Below the pieces are notes generated by a model. The model had not been told where the DNA came from, made no database searches, and saw nothing but the letters and a program-made list of their open reading frames with translations. A stretch of DNA of 64,000 nucleotides from Chrysoperla carnea (lineage: Eukaryota > Arthropoda > Insecta > Neuroptera > Chrysopidae), in contig NC_058338.1 in assembly GCF_905475395.1 (NCBI RefSeq), positions 3,163,001-3,227,000 of the forward strand, read 5' to 3'. The stretch's first letter is position 1. Each line of letters opens with the position of its first letter. This document shows positions 35,936 to 48,758 of this stretch, in pieces. Made by a program: the position numbers and the translations under genes.

Positions 35936-36706
35936 TGTCAAATCTACAAGTCTACAAGTTTAATGAGTCAAGCAAAATAGTTCATATATTCAAGATTTAT
36001 ATATTCGAGCAGTCTATTCCTGGACTATTACATAACTGATTCAACCATACTTGAGTTTAAAATAATATATAGTTTTAATAAGGTATAAATTTTACAACAC
36101 CTTCGAGTATAAACACATATTACATAAACATTTTGTAAACACTATAAATTTGTTTTTAATAAAAAGAAGAAAAACGTTAACACGCGCTTCGTCTTATTAC
36201 ACTCCCCATCATCAAAGGTTTATTATTTTTGTTTCTCTACTTCCAAACTAAAGCTTTTCAAGCTTTAATTTCAATATCGTTCAAACTCAACAACAAATTT
36301 TAACCGAGAAAGAATCAGGTAATAAGTATTCTCAGAAAATTCCTTGAAATAATAGACATTAACTGGAGATAAATTCATGTATGAGTGTGTCTCTTGAGAT
36401 TGTTACCGCTCTAAATTTCGCATGTAATGAAAGCTTGTAGTAAAGAAGTTATTCGTAAGAATGTTTAACAACAACCGTTTAAATAAAAATTATTATGTTA
36501 TAATAAATTGGCGTAAACTTAATTATTAATACAAGCAAATTTAAAATTATAATAAATATATAGATTTAACTTAGGTAAAATAAAAAAAATTAACATGCAA
36601 ATAAGCACTTAAAATAATTTTTAGTTTCACAGTTAATATAATGTTGTATTTAGAATTTTTATTTTTCAAGGTTTCTTACATAAAAATATTTCAATGTTCC
36701 ATGCAG

Positions 36707-37052
36707 TATACAGCGTGTCCCCGTGACTCGATGGACATAGCTTAAAGGTGTGATTCCTATGCTGTGTCAGACGCGGTATACTGCTCTTATGAAATCTAAT
36801 GCAAACGTAGTCATCGATGCGTCATTGTGTCTGGTGCGGCTGCAGCTGGAAGGAGTCGTGCGACTATATCTCTTTTTGAGCACCACTGACGCAACTTTAC
36901 TCAATAATGTTTTTATTGGTTAAATTCAATAGTACCCATAACTGTTTAACTATAGGGTTTTGATCAAAAGTCCAAAAGGCACTTTCGACTTAAAATTGTT
37001 CAGAGAATACACTCTTAAGTAATGACCATCGAATCACGTGACACCCTGTATA
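36707..37052. mobile_element. 346-bp MITE with ACAGNGTGTC ends
   Basis: The left end TATACAGCGTGTCCCCGTGA and right end TCACGTGACACCCTGTATA are imperfect inverted repeats that continue into TCGATGGACAT against ATGACCATCGA. No coding sequence. Confidence 0.8.
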
Positions 37053-38129
37053 TGTACTATCGGAGAAGAAATATTTTACTTAATTCAATTAATTTTACAG
37101 CTACTTTTATCGAATGTTGAAGTAGGTGCAAAGAAGTATCGACGGAATTTGTTCTCCAAGACAATCACTTTTATACTAGCATTTAGTAACAAGTTTTTTC
37201 ATCAGGCACTAAAACCTCCGGAAAAATAATGAAAAGCCAGGATTATAGATCGACAGCAGCTGCAATGCTGCACAGAAATTTCGAAAGACTTGTTGATAGC
37301 CATCAGCATCCTTATGCTCATATTCATAGACTCAAAATAATTGTTCTACTAGTTTCTAAAAAGATCGAATTCGGAGGGGATTCTCTAACTAAGAAATATC
37401 GAAGTCTACATAAAATACGAGAAGCACAACATTCCTTCGCCATCAATCATTCATTAACTGAAAGCGGGCAATGCAATCATCGACAGAATTATCTTAAGGA
37501 CAGTTTTAGTTTGACAGAGCATGGATCCTATCAAGCATGGTCCATTATTTTAAGTGAGGTCTATTGAATAATATTTAGTGAATAATTATTTTTAATAAAT
37601 CTCCGAAGAAAATTCTTTCTCGAACATACAGAACCATTCTTAGACTAGTCAAAAGTTTTTTTTCCATTATTTCTTTTCGTATTTAATAAAACTTAAGTTT
37701 TGGTGCCCATATTTGGATTATATTACCTGGTAATTGAGAAACACTTGTTTACAATTTTTCTAGAAAAGTATTTATTATTAAAATTCAAACAAATTAGATA
37801 TTAATATCAATAATGACTATCAATTTCCAAGTATTTTTCATGAGAAAAATTGTTTCGCTTCGATTGTACAGTTTGTATAAATTATAAGAAAGTATATTGT
37901 TTATATACTTTTTTCTTGTTAGTAAATAAAATTTATTTATAAATAAATTTTATATTTTTTGTGATAAGAATCAAAATAGACTTCTTCATTATTTCTATTA
38001 ATCAATAAATTTTCTCCTACACTACTTGAAAACCTTGAATATATTTTCTCACATTATTTATTCTACCTACGGAGTATTTCTTTTGCTTTTTTGTGGAAAA
38101 GTTAAAAATCAATTGTAAGTTCCATTTGC

Positions 38130-38690
38130 GAACTGCAAGTTGCTCCTCAAAGAGGATATCTTAAAAAAGGCCAATCTTAGATGGAGGGAGGAATGTACTT
38201 GTGGTACTTTAAGACAAATATGGTCTGAGTATAATCTTAGGCGTTCCGAAGATCTTATATCACTTCCAAGGATCTTATACCACTGGCTAGGTGGCAGGCA
38301 CGCTGAAGGCTGAACGCCTGGCTCTGACAGTGTATCATGATTACTGCAGTAGCTGTCACAGTGAGCAGGGGGAAGAAACGATGATTCATCTTCTCTGTCA
38401 CTGCCCAGCTCTTGCCACGAAGAAGTGGACTCACTTGAGCCAGCCTTTCTTTGACGATCTCTCCGACTTGAAGTCCGTTGACAACAAAGCCCTCCTGCTG
38501 TTCTGTTCCAAAAGGCTCCTAATGGTTCATGGAGTATTGGCCGGAGATGGGCCAACCCTCTTTCGGTATCACAACGGAGCCTATGGCTCTAAGTGTGTCC
38601 CACCCCCAGGACAGACATAGAAAAGATTCACTTTGCATTTGTGACATATTTAATGGCACAATAATTACCTGCAATCTGGATTATCGAGTA
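38130..38690 (+). mobile_element. Non-LTR retrotransposon (LINE) 3' fragment
   Basis: The plus-strand frame 38291-38620 reads ERLALTVYHDYCSSCHSEQ, then EETMIHLLCHCPAL. This is the CCHC-like segment found after the reverse transcriptase domain near the 3' end of Jockey/R1-type LINEs. The frame ends at 38620, and the upstream sequence (38130-38290) looks like decayed coding sequence. No reverse transcriptase domain is present, so this is a 5'-truncated dead copy. The base composition is clearly more G+C-rich than the surroundings. Confidence 0.75.
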
Positions 38691-39984
38691 CATTAAACTG
38701 TTTGGTTAATTATCATTCACAATATTTATTTTACCTGTTAATTAACCAAATAACTTACCGGTAAATAATCGGATAATTATCCTAATCGGATAATTGTCCC
38801 AATAAGATCATTAGGTTCCGAAAGAACTAAACGGGAGCAATTTATTGATAGCAAAAACGTTAGGAGAAACAAAAGTTTTGTATTAATAATTGCAGCACTT
38901 GTGGGATCTGAAGGAGCAATTTTTTGATATATGAATTAATAATAATAATCTAATATAATCTAATATCCCACGCTAACTTTATTAGAGTGGATAAATTGTC
39001 CTCTCGAATTTCTACTCACAGCTCTCTTACTATAACAATGTCGATAAAGTCGATGCCGAACTATACATTATACAATATTATCACTGTTATACATATGTCA
39101 AAAAGAGAGATAGAAATAATTTGTTCACTACTATCATAAATATTCCACTTCCTATTTAAAGTTATATATTATCCTACCTGACCTAATCTTTTATTATCCT
39201 AGTCCTGTATTCCTATACCTACTACGTGACATTGAAATAATTCCATTCGGTTTTTATTTGCAAAAATAAGGTTAAGTTTCATACATAAACTATGTTGTTG
39301 ACTTGACAGAACACATATAATATCTTATTTTTATGTTTTTAAGAATACAACAGTTGTTTTATAAACATTATTTAATAAATAAAATATTACATACCCAAAA
39401 TATTTATAATAAACAATTTTATTAATATTAATCAATATTTAAGTAAATATATTTTTAGTAGTAGATACAATAAACACACTAGTAAGAAGAATCTACTACT
39501 CTTGAATAATTTCTTATCATACAACTAACCTAAAAATAATGTACATAGATGTAGTTTTTAATGGAACATTAAAAATAAAAAATATATAAAAGTGTTTTAG
39601 TATTCTCTTTTATAGTTTACTGCTGCAGTAGTTTTGTAAACGTCTGTGTAATATAAGAATGTTCACTTGTAGATATTTTCTTGTAAAAATGAGTATTTAT
39701 TTATTGCAGTCAAGGCAATTTTAGGTTAAGGGTTAAAATTATTTGTACCTTATTTTCAACTTTGATGATGAATTTTGATATAACTTCATGAATGTAGACG
39801 AAATATAAGAATAAAATTTTTCGTTATCTGTTTTGGTTTTCGAAATATCGAGAGCCAAATAATTAAGGTCTATTTTGAAATAAAACCTTAGATTTGGCTA
39901 GGCTTGGATAAGTTGTTTTTTGTATAAAAATTATCGCTAAAATTTGGCTGACTAACAATTATTATTTATTATATCTTATATATA

Positions 39985-40436
39985 TAGGAGACTTTCTATA
40001 GATATAGATAGATAGTCACTCATCACGATATCTCTGGAACTATAAGACCTAGAGACTTGAAATTTGGCAGGAATATTCCTTTTGCCAAGTAGAGGTCAGC
40101 TAAGAACGGATTTTACGAAATTCCACCCACAAGGGGGGTTGCGGGGGTGTTCATGAATAAAAAATTCATATTTTTCAATTATGGCTTTTAATAGTTCAAA
40201 ACTTGGTCAGAATGTTTTAAATTACATTTAGAAGATTTTTTTAACCTTCGGAGGGTAGAAAGGTGTAGCGAGAAAGTGGGAAGGAATTATCGAATATTTA
40301 CAAATATACTTAAGTGGGATATCAAATAAAAGAGCATGACGTGTACATTACAAAATTGTTATCCAACGCAAGGAAATGTGGAGGGAGGGGTGCAAGTGGG
40401 GATGTTGCCCAGCAAAGCGGGCGGGTAACAGCTAGT
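39985..40436 (+). mobile_element. Non-autonomous Helitron-like element
   Basis: Starts with a TCTATAGATATAGATAG-type end. It carries the common ATATCTCTGGAACTATAAG, GAAATTTGGCAGGAAT and GGGGGTTGCGGGGGTG segments, and ends CAAAGCGGGCGGGTAACAGC then TAGT. The last part resembles a Helitron 3' hairpin followed by a CTAGT terminus. No helicase coding sequence. Confidence 0.65.
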
Positions 40437-40539
40437 CATGTATATATGAGATATATCAAGGTATACTAAGATTAGTCCCAAGTTTTTAATTATATTTGAT
40501 GTATTATGCTACATATAGGCGTAAACTAAATATTGACAA

Positions 40540-40912
40540 ATATCTTGTCTAGTAATCTTAATTAAAGAGAATTGAAAAAAATACACGAACTAGGACTTGA
40601 ACTCGGACTTCTTGGATTCATGTCAAGCGCCCCTACCAATTAGGCTATTCGAGTTCTAGAAACGAATGCAATTATACGTTACATAATTATATTATGTATG
40701 TGTTTGTTTGTTTATAGCATGTTCTAGATCCACTGAGGAAGTGAGAAGAAAGAAATTCATTTTACTTTGTGTGTAAGAGTGGCTGTCTTTCTTTACTTAC
40801 ATGACGTAAACAAACAAACGATTGCATAATCAACACTGTCTATACATGGCAATTCAACAATTAACTCAGTTAATTGTTTGTTTTAAGAAAATTTAGACAT
40901 AGGTGGAGTCTC
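40540..40912 (-). mobile_element. tRNA-like SINE or composite repeat
   Basis: On the minus strand 40665-40595 reads AATAGCCTAATTGGTAGGGG, then GAGTTCAAGTCCTAG, resembling boxes A and B. It is flanked by TCTTAATTAAAGAGAATTG on one side and CAACAATTAACTCAGTTAAT on the other. Both flank motifs occur together near 145-200, and singly at 34.1 and 62.2 kb, so they belong to the same repeat family. Confidence 0.5.
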
Positions 40913-41289
40913 CACGTTTTGTTACGTTTGTTTTAAATATTGAATGTTAAAATAAAATCAAAAAGAAATGAATAATGACCCTTCAAATATATCAGGAAAG
41001 AAACAGTCATAATCAATTTTATTTACATCATATCAATAATTTTATGTATTATTATTTTTTTACATTATAAATAAATAAATAAATATAATGAATTGATTCT
41101 TTTATCTGTGAGAACGCCGAAATGTTTCATCTTGTTTAAATCATCATAAACATTTCTGTATTATACATAGTTTGTTTAAAAATATTAGGTATATATAAAA
41201 ATAGATAGGCAACTCTACTGAACATGCAATGTTGTTCAAAAAGTTCCCTGGAAAAACATGGCGGGAATTAGGTATTATTTGAATTTTTT

Positions 41290-41880
41290 TTTTCAGTTTT
41301 TAATTTTTTGTAGTTATTTTTCTAAAACTATTCGACCAGTCATCATCAATGCACCCGATTTTTGTACTTTTTGGGTCAAAATAACCTTATATACTGAGTT
41401 TTATCGAAAATGGAGATAAAAAAAAATTTTCGATTTTTTGCAATTTTTTTAAGGGGTACCCCTTTGAAAAAATCGAGAAAATCGCAAAAAAAATTTTGTT
41501 GTGGAATTTGATGAAACTCGGTGGATGGGGTAATTTTGATCCAAAAAGTATAAAAATCGGGTTAATTTAATGATTGGATGCAGAGTTTCTGAGATATCGC
41601 AATATTTGGATCGATTTTAGTCCGTATCTCAAAAAATATTCGACCAGTCATTAAATGCACCCGATTTTTGTACTTTTTGGGTCAAAATTACCTTATATAC
41701 TGAGTTTTATCGAAATTGGAGCTAACAAAAATTTTTCGATTTTTTGCAATTTTTTTAAGGGGTACCCCTTTGAAAAAATCGAGAAAATCGCAAAAATTTT
41801 TTTGAAATTTGATGATACTCAGTGGTAATTTTGATCCAAAAAGTATAAAAATCAGGTTAATTTAACGATTGGACCTATAG
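41290..41880 (+). repeat. ~300-bp tandem repeat block, same family as 52.2-53.3 kb, opposite orientation
   Basis: About two units carry the same landmarks (CGACCAGTCAT, TTTTTGGGTCAAAAT, AAGGGGTACCCCTT) as the array near 52.2-53.3 kb, on the other strand. The second GGGTCAAA lies 296 bp after the first. Confidence 0.9.
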
Positions 41881-42464
41881 AAAGTTACTTCTAGCAAAAC
41901 TTCTCCAAACTAAAAGATGGCTCAATCATTTAATCGTGTAGAACCGCCATCTGGAGTAAGGCACCAATTCTTAGAACTAAAAAAAGTAAAAATTTCTCAA
42001 GGAGTTGCAAATCTCTGTTTAAAATCTCTCTATTAAAAACTATAAATCTGTACAATAAGGTATTTCTAAATCAACTATATATCTTACCTTTGTACATCTT
42101 CTGACATTATATAATCATCAATATATTTTATATTATTTTTTATTAATAAATATCGATCAAGAACTGTAGTTAATAATCTCTTTAGCAAATGACTAATTAT
42201 AATATACATTTATTTATTACAAATATCATTTTGTTGAACTTGAAAAATACATTTCTTTTTTAAGGTTCTTTACGTTACTCATCTTCTTCAAAAAAGGGAT
42301 CATTCTCGATAGCTAACGTAATAAGCTAAATATTTGTACAAGCCTTTATTTTGATCGAAGAAATGTTGGGGATCGTTTTGATCGTTGAAATAAGGGATGA
42401 TAATTTGTATGAAAATTCGTCTATTATCTATAGTACTTAAGGTAGTACTATCGGTAATAGACTT

Positions 42465-42832
42465 TGCATTCAGAATTTAATGAAACTTGGCATATTGTCC
42501 ATTATTATATCATAATTAACCAGTTAAATTTTTAGAGGCGTTCAGAGAACTGATAGGTCCCTAAAAATTTAACTGGTTAATTATGATATAATAATGTACA
42601 ACTATGCCAAATTTCATTAAATTACCTTAACCGATTTCAAAAATTATTCCCCTTATTGAAAGTTATATTATCAGCGAGTATCATGGACAAAATTTCATTT
42701 TCAAAAAAGTTCCACAGTAAAAAATTAAAATCCATAAAATTGTGAGGGCAAGAAAAGTGACGGATATAACGCAGTAGTCTTTGTTTTTAAAGTAGAAATT
42801 GCCACAGCAAAGCGGGCGGGTATCTGCTAGTT
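42465..42832 (+). mobile_element. Helitron-like 3' end with internal ~60-bp inverted repeat
   Basis: Ends CAAAGCGGGCGGGTATCTGC then TAGT, as in other Helitron-like copies here. Upstream, 42478-42536 and 42571-42630 are inverted copies (TTAACTGGTTAATTATGATA against TATCATAATTAACCAGTTAA) that would form a long hairpin. The 5' end of the element is not clear. Confidence 0.55.
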
Positions 42833-43419
42833 TTATTACAAAAAACCAAAATATTTCAATAAAATTCGAATACGTAAGTAATTTATAATAAATTCATAAA
42901 TTCGTCACCGGTTTCGTCATGAGATTTATTATAAGTAATAAAACAATTTTTATTAGTAAGATTTATATTTTTCCAAAATTTATTTTTCCCTAAAAAACCG
43001 TTTTATTATTTAGGTACATGTTCATTATATAATTGTTTATTAATTAGAAAATAAAATTAAGTATTTTGGTGAATATCACGTCAATTACAGTTATGCAAAG
43101 CAAAGATAACTTACTTATTTACTCAGTGAATCCAATTAAGTCGACATCTTAATATGGAAAACTTGTGTTATAATTTATTTTGCGAAAAAATGTTATCCTT
43201 GATTAAAAGTTCTGCATTACCTATAGTCGGGTCATTTTAGCATTTCATAGAGAATTTTTTTGTACCTCAACCTATCGAGCCAGTTTTTTTTTTTTAAATG
43301 ACCAGGAAGGTCCATATATCGGAATCTACATCTAACTTTTTGCCGCTAGAAAGTTTTGGTTTTTTCTATGGGCCAGATAGGCCAATCATTAGAAACAATT
43401 TATGAGGTGATTTTCGAAC

Positions 43420-43690
43420 TCGGGGGTTTTCGGGGTCTCTGATCACTATTTCGTAATCAGGGATAACTTACCTCGCCGATCCAAAATTGCAATATTCTGT
43501 AAATATTCAACAAAATGGATCAAAAAAGTATACTCGGGGGTTTTTGGGGTCACTGATCACGATTCCGAAGTTAGAATGGGAATATACTAACCCCCTTCAT
43601 GGGGTTTTTCGCCCTTTGTTGACCTAACACTGCAATTTTCTGTAAATATTTAATTTGGACCAGCGGGGTGAATTACCCCCGGAGGGGGGG
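43420..43690 (+). repeat. Repeat with recurring CTCGGGGGTTTTNGGGGTC units
   Basis: CTCGGGGGTTTTCGGGGTCT (43420) and CTCGGGGGTTTTTGGGGTC (43535), each followed by CACTGATCACGATTCCGAA or a variant, lie about 115 bp apart. Related fragments occur at 5290 and near 35020. Family not identified. Confidence 0.55.
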
Positions 43691-44606
43691 AGTATATCGA
43701 AATTCTTCAGAATATTGATTAGCGATCCCGAAAACTCCCATATGTACGTTTCTGGCCTATTTTGTTGCATTTTTTCAAGGTATTCGGAAAGTATTGACTT
43801 TTCGAAATATGTTTCAATGACAATTCTTGCTTAGAATTTATTTTTATATGGATTCCCGTTGTCTTTTATTCCATAAATTTTCCCACCTCCTAGAAGAGGT
43901 GACTCCCAACCCCCTGGACAACATCGCACAAATTTTTGTTTTTAAATTCTTCAAGTAAGCTTTAAAGATTCATTGACTGTTCTTGGATTCCGAAATTTTA
44001 AGATATTTAAACTTTACGGACTGTGTGACATTTAATCGAAAGTTATCTCTATATATCTTTATTGTATTTCAAAGTTCTTGACCAATTATTAACTTTTTGT
44101 ACTTGACCAAAATATTGAGCAACAAGATAACACGCGTGTGTTGCATGTGTGCGTCGTCAGTAAACGTACTTATCGCTTAGTTAAATTATATACGTCCCTG
44201 ACACACGTAAATAAGTATACTTAGGTTAAATAATTTTATTTTTATTGTAGGTACTTTTTATAGTCTAATAATAATAATAATAATTTGTCAAAATTATACT
44301 TTATAGCTTTAATGAAAAGGCGAAAAGTAAATTCGACACTTTCAAACACTTTGAAAAATTACTTCTCGTATATGATTTTTGTCCATATTTCTAAAAAATA
44401 CTCTCTACAGTCAAATCGACTAAGTCAGTGACAAAAAAATTTTCCGATTTTTTTTGTTTCTTAATAGCAATCTTTTCAAAAAAGTTTAAAAAATGACAAA
44501 AGTCATTTTGTCTCTTATTTGACCGAAAAATAATATTTCGCTTTTTATGACATCTTCTCTAAAAGAATGAAAATATAATAAACAGCGTTTGAGGCAAGTT
44601 TTTAAT

Positions 44607-45098
44607 AGGGTATTATCGTTAGTCAAAAATAAATTATGAAATTTGAAAAAAGTTAAAACTTATTTAAAAATATACTTAAATATTCTGATTTCGAGATCAG
44701 AATATTTAATTAATTTTAAAATTAATTAACGTAATTTTTAAACTGTATATCACGTGACCTAAAACGCGGGTAATCCCTGCTGTGATGTCATATCGGTATG
44801 AGCCATAGACCTTCAGTTAGTTCAGTGTAGACAGCTGGGTATAATATATCCATAGATAATAAGTATTTATATTTATTATAATCAGATGTCTATGAATATA
44901 TCTGTCAAACTTATTTGTGTTATTTCGTATAATGATACCGATATTACGTCATCAAATTGGATACCCGCGTTTTTGACAGTTTAAAATTTAAGTTTTTGGC
45001 AAGAAAGCGTGTGTATTTTTCCGAAATAAATTTTTGGTGACTTTTTATTAGCAAAATCACCATTTTGAAGTACTTTTTCAAAAATAGTAGAATACCCT
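44607..45098 (+). mobile_element. MITE copy 2 (492 bp, AGGGTATT ends)
   Basis: Ends AGGGTATTATCG and GAATACCCT. AAT flanks both ends and could be a short target-site duplication. Second copy of the family at 26037-26523. It lies about 430 bp upstream of UGT A. Confidence 0.85.
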
Positions 45099-45425
45099 AA
45101 TTGCGCTTAAGAGCGACAAGTATTGTGAGCACTCGGTAGGAATTATGTTCTTTGTTCTATAATTTATGACTTATTTATTAAAAAAAACTTCGTTTTCGTT
45201 TCGGGTTTCGTACCGAAAAGGTCGTAATTGGCAACGTAGACACGTTTGTTATTTCTACATTTCACCAATTTGAATTTGTTGACAACAGGCATGAATCTGA
45301 AAAATGATTTGAATACATTTTCCTGACTATGAAAAGATATGTTGAAAATTTGGGTTTGAATTTTCTATGAAATGTTAAAAGCGTGCACAATTTACAAACA
45401 AATACCAAAAATTATATATATGTAT

Positions 45426-45465
45426 ATATATAAATATCCTTTAAATTTATTTCCAAACAGTTCGT
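45426..45465 (+). promoter_or_regulatory. Possible core promoter of UGT A
   Basis: TATATATAAATATCC is followed about 30 bp later by an initiator-like AACAGTTCG, leaving a ~70-bp 5' leader before the ATG at 45529. Base composition makes chance TATA boxes common, so this is weak. Confidence 0.35.
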
Positions 45466-45528
45466 CCTTTCGAGTACAAGATTTCCATCCAACACGCTCG
45501 GTAAAAAAAAAAAACAATTCCGAATAAA

Positions 45529-47718
45529 ATGTTATTACTAAAATCATTAACGATCTTAATAATTTTCTGGCTAAAATCTGTGAATAGTGCAAATATTCTC
45601 TTTATATCACCAACGGCATCGTACAGTCATAGTGTGGTTTATTTTCCAATAATTCGTGAGCTTTCATTACGTGGCCATAAAGTCTTAACCATAATACCGG
45701 ACTTAATTAATGATCCCGAATTAACAAATTTAACCGAAATCGATATTCATGATGAAGCATATACGACAGTACGAGCGCATTTACCAGTGATTATCAAGCA
45801 AATGGTTAATAATGATGGACGAGCTATTGATGAAACACGATGGTATCAGAATTATTCGTATGATGCTACAGAAGTATTATTTCAAAATCCCGATGTTCAA
45901 CATTTAATTCGACATCCAGAACTGTATCATTTTGATGTTGTCATAACGGAATGGTACACATATCAAGCGAGTACAGCTTTTGCGGATCTATATAAATGTC
46001 CATTGATTGGTATCTCATCATATTCGTTATTTTTATCGGGATTGGATTCAATTGGGAGTCCAACACATTCCACATATGTACCAAATTCATGGGATCTATA
46101 TGTGAATCCTCGATCGTTCTGGGATCGTTTTAAAAGTTTCTTAAATGCAATTGAATATCGATATGATTTTAAGAATAATTATTATCCACGTCAAGTGTAT
46201 TTGGCGAAGAAATATTTTGGTAATAATGTTACAGATATCGAAGAGATTGAGAAACGTGTTAGTTTGGTGTTAACAAATACGAATCCAATAATACATGGAT
46301 CCTATCCAAAAGCGGCGAATTTAATTCAATTTGGTGGAATACATGAGCAAGTTTATAAGCCGTTACCAAAGGTAAGAGTTCCTTAAATGTAAACTTCACA
46401 GAACATGCGAAGCGCTGTCAATAAATATAAGCGAGGTAATAAAATCGACAAATGACGAAAAGGTCGAAATTATTGGTATTTACAAACAAATACAAAAAAA
46501 TTAAGAAATTAAAAGTTTTTCACTTTCCCTTGAGAGCTGATTTATTTAATCGATTGATTTTCATGGTTTTTCGTAAAAATCTAAACGTATTTATAATTTT
46601 TTTTTTTTTTTTTGTAGGATTTAGAACAATTTTTGGATAATGCCAAAGCTGGATTTATATACTTCAGTCTTGGGTCAAATATCAAAAGTGCTTTATTAGG
46701 CGAAAAAAATATTAATACGATACTCAACGTATTTAAAACACTTCCATATAGAGTGTTATGGAAATTTGAATCGGACAATTTACCTGGCAAACCGAATAAT
46801 GTATTCATTTCCAAGTGGGTTCCACAACGTGCTGTCTTAGGTAATTGAATTTTTTGATAGTACGACTGATAAATATTTTGAATACCTACTTAAAAGACAG
46901 TTTTTTTTTCTTTATAGAGCATGAAAATATACGGTTGTTCATAACTCAAGGTGGTCTACAATCGGCTGAAGAAGCTATCAGTGCCCAAGTACCATTAATA
47001 ATTATACCATTTTTTGCGGATCAAAGTCAAAATGCTGGTCGTTTCGAAGAACTTGGTATTGGAAAACGTTTATTACGTACAGACATTACGGAAATTACCT
47101 TGGCAAATACGATCAATGAAATTATAAACAATAGCAGGTTTGTACCTTCATATATAACACGACCATGGGGTCACACACACACAAATGATATTCCCATATA
47201 ATACATACTATAATGTTCTAACCTAGTTTGCGCCTTAAAAGTAAACAGTGAAGTTTTCGAAAAAATTGAAATGAATCGCTTTTAATTGGAAAAAATTTTC
47301 AATTCATTCCGATTGAATTCCGATTCAATCCACTAGAACTAATCGGAAATTTTCAATTAGTTCCAATTTATTATGTAGTGTAGATAAATATTTTATAATT
47401 TTTTTAATTCAAAATTTCAGTTATAAAAAAGCTATTATCGAAGTATCAAATACATTATGGGATCAAGACACTGATCCATTGGATCGTGCCGTATGGTGGA
47501 TTGAATATGTAATACGACATAAAGGTGCTAAATATTTACGGAATCCAGCATTAGACGCTCCATGGTATCAAGTTCAATTATGGGATATTTATTTATTTAT
47601 TTTTAGTATTTTTATGTTGTTATGTGGCTCTGTATATTATGTGAATCGACAATTATATTTTTATATTCAAACTGCATGTACAAAAACTTCTAAATTTCAA
47701 AAACTTAAAAGTACTTGA
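45529..47718 (+). CDS. UDP-glycosyltransferase A (four coding exons)
   Basis: Exons 45529-46371, 46618-46840, 46918-47137 and 47421-47718, all GT-AG and in phase, encode 527 aa. Residues 1-21 are a signal peptide ending VNSA. The N-terminal acceptor domain has SYSHSVVYFP, whose His34 sits where the catalytic base of UGTs lies. The C-terminal domain has FIYFSLGSN, KWVPQRAVLEH, and the UGT signature starting FITQGGLQSAEEA and ending PFFADQ (UDP-sugar binding). Gln replaces the usual His in the signature, as in its three neighbours. A hydrophobic helix (YLFIFSIFMLLCGSVYYV) and a short lysine-containing tail ending KLKST follow. The tail fits a KxKxx ER-retrieval motif, so the enzyme is an ER type I membrane protein. 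It should glycosylate small lipophilic compounds (xenobiotics, hormones or pigments); the substrate is unknown. It is the only UGT on the plus strand and lies tail-to-tail with UGT B. Confidence 0.93.
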
Positions 47719-48758
47719 TACATCTTTTTAATCCCCGATTAAAAAAAGGGGTGTAGTAAGTTTAACGAGTCTGTGTATCTGTGTGTCTGTCTGTTTAGAG
47801 GAGCTATCATGCCCCAAACGAGTCGATCAGACCTGATTTTAAGGCGGTTAATTTTTTTTAGAATTTTTAATTAAATTATATTTAAGTTTAGTTTTTAAAT
47901 TTCAAAGTATTAATAATTTTTACTTAATATTAAGGATAAATATTTGTTATTTATTTTGTTAATAAAAATATTTTATAATTTAAATTTTATTCATTTCTAA
48001 ATCCTTTAAAATTGTTAAAATTGAGAATGGAAGGGGCAAAGCCTAAACACAGGGATTATTGTATTTGTCAGAGGACCCAATATGCCTTAAAAACATCCCT
48101 GTAAAAATGATCTGATATCATATTTTTGTAAAATGATCAGAAAAAAAGTTAAGTAAGGACGAATAGAGCATCGATTTTAGCTTATAACTATGTTATTTTT
48201 GGTTCCACGGCTAAAAATTTTTTGAACCAAAGAAGTAGAGAATTGTATTTGCAACAAAAAATATTTTAATTTCATGTGGTTTATAATATTTACAGAAAAT
48301 TTTAATTATTCTTCTCACAAGCAGTATGTATGAAATGCTTCTTTATAAATTGAAAGTCTGAAGCTATATTTTACCGTTGTACGACATAAGTATTTTAAAC
48401 CGTGATTATATACCTATATAGTTAAAGTTCTAACTGACAGAAAAAGTCGAAGGCAAAACCATTGAAGATAGAATTATTTTTAAAGATTTATACCGAAAAA
48501 CCAGTTCAATTGATTTTCTTACAAAATCAAATGTTTTTATTTGATGCATAGTTTTTTTGTATTTTGTAAAAAAAACTGATTAAAATCCCCAACTACTCCC
48601 AAAAAAAGGGGGTTAAGCACCTCCCTGAGTCGCCGATGATAAATTTCAATGATGCAAAACTTTTTTCCTTTGAAATACGTAACAAAAAGTTTATGGAAAT
48701 ATGGAAAATAAAATTACAAAGTGTCAAAGTCTATTAACAAAACAATATTTAATATTTT
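47719..48758. other. Tail-to-tail spacer between UGT A and UGT B
   Basis: Contains a TCTGTGTGTCTGTCTGTTT repeat fragment (47770-47810) of a common insect repeat type and an AATAAA at 47961 that could serve UGT A. No coding sequence. Confidence 0.5.

Noticed and set aside
37038-37567. Two adjoining plus-strand frames (63 and 112 codons)
   Set aside because: No recognisable domain, no splice context, and the length is within what this composition can yield by chance in 64 kb. It could be decayed repeat coding sequence.
38109-38555. 148-codon minus-strand frame
   Set aside because: Antisense shadow of the LINE fragment, whose plus-strand frame has the recognisable CCHC segment.
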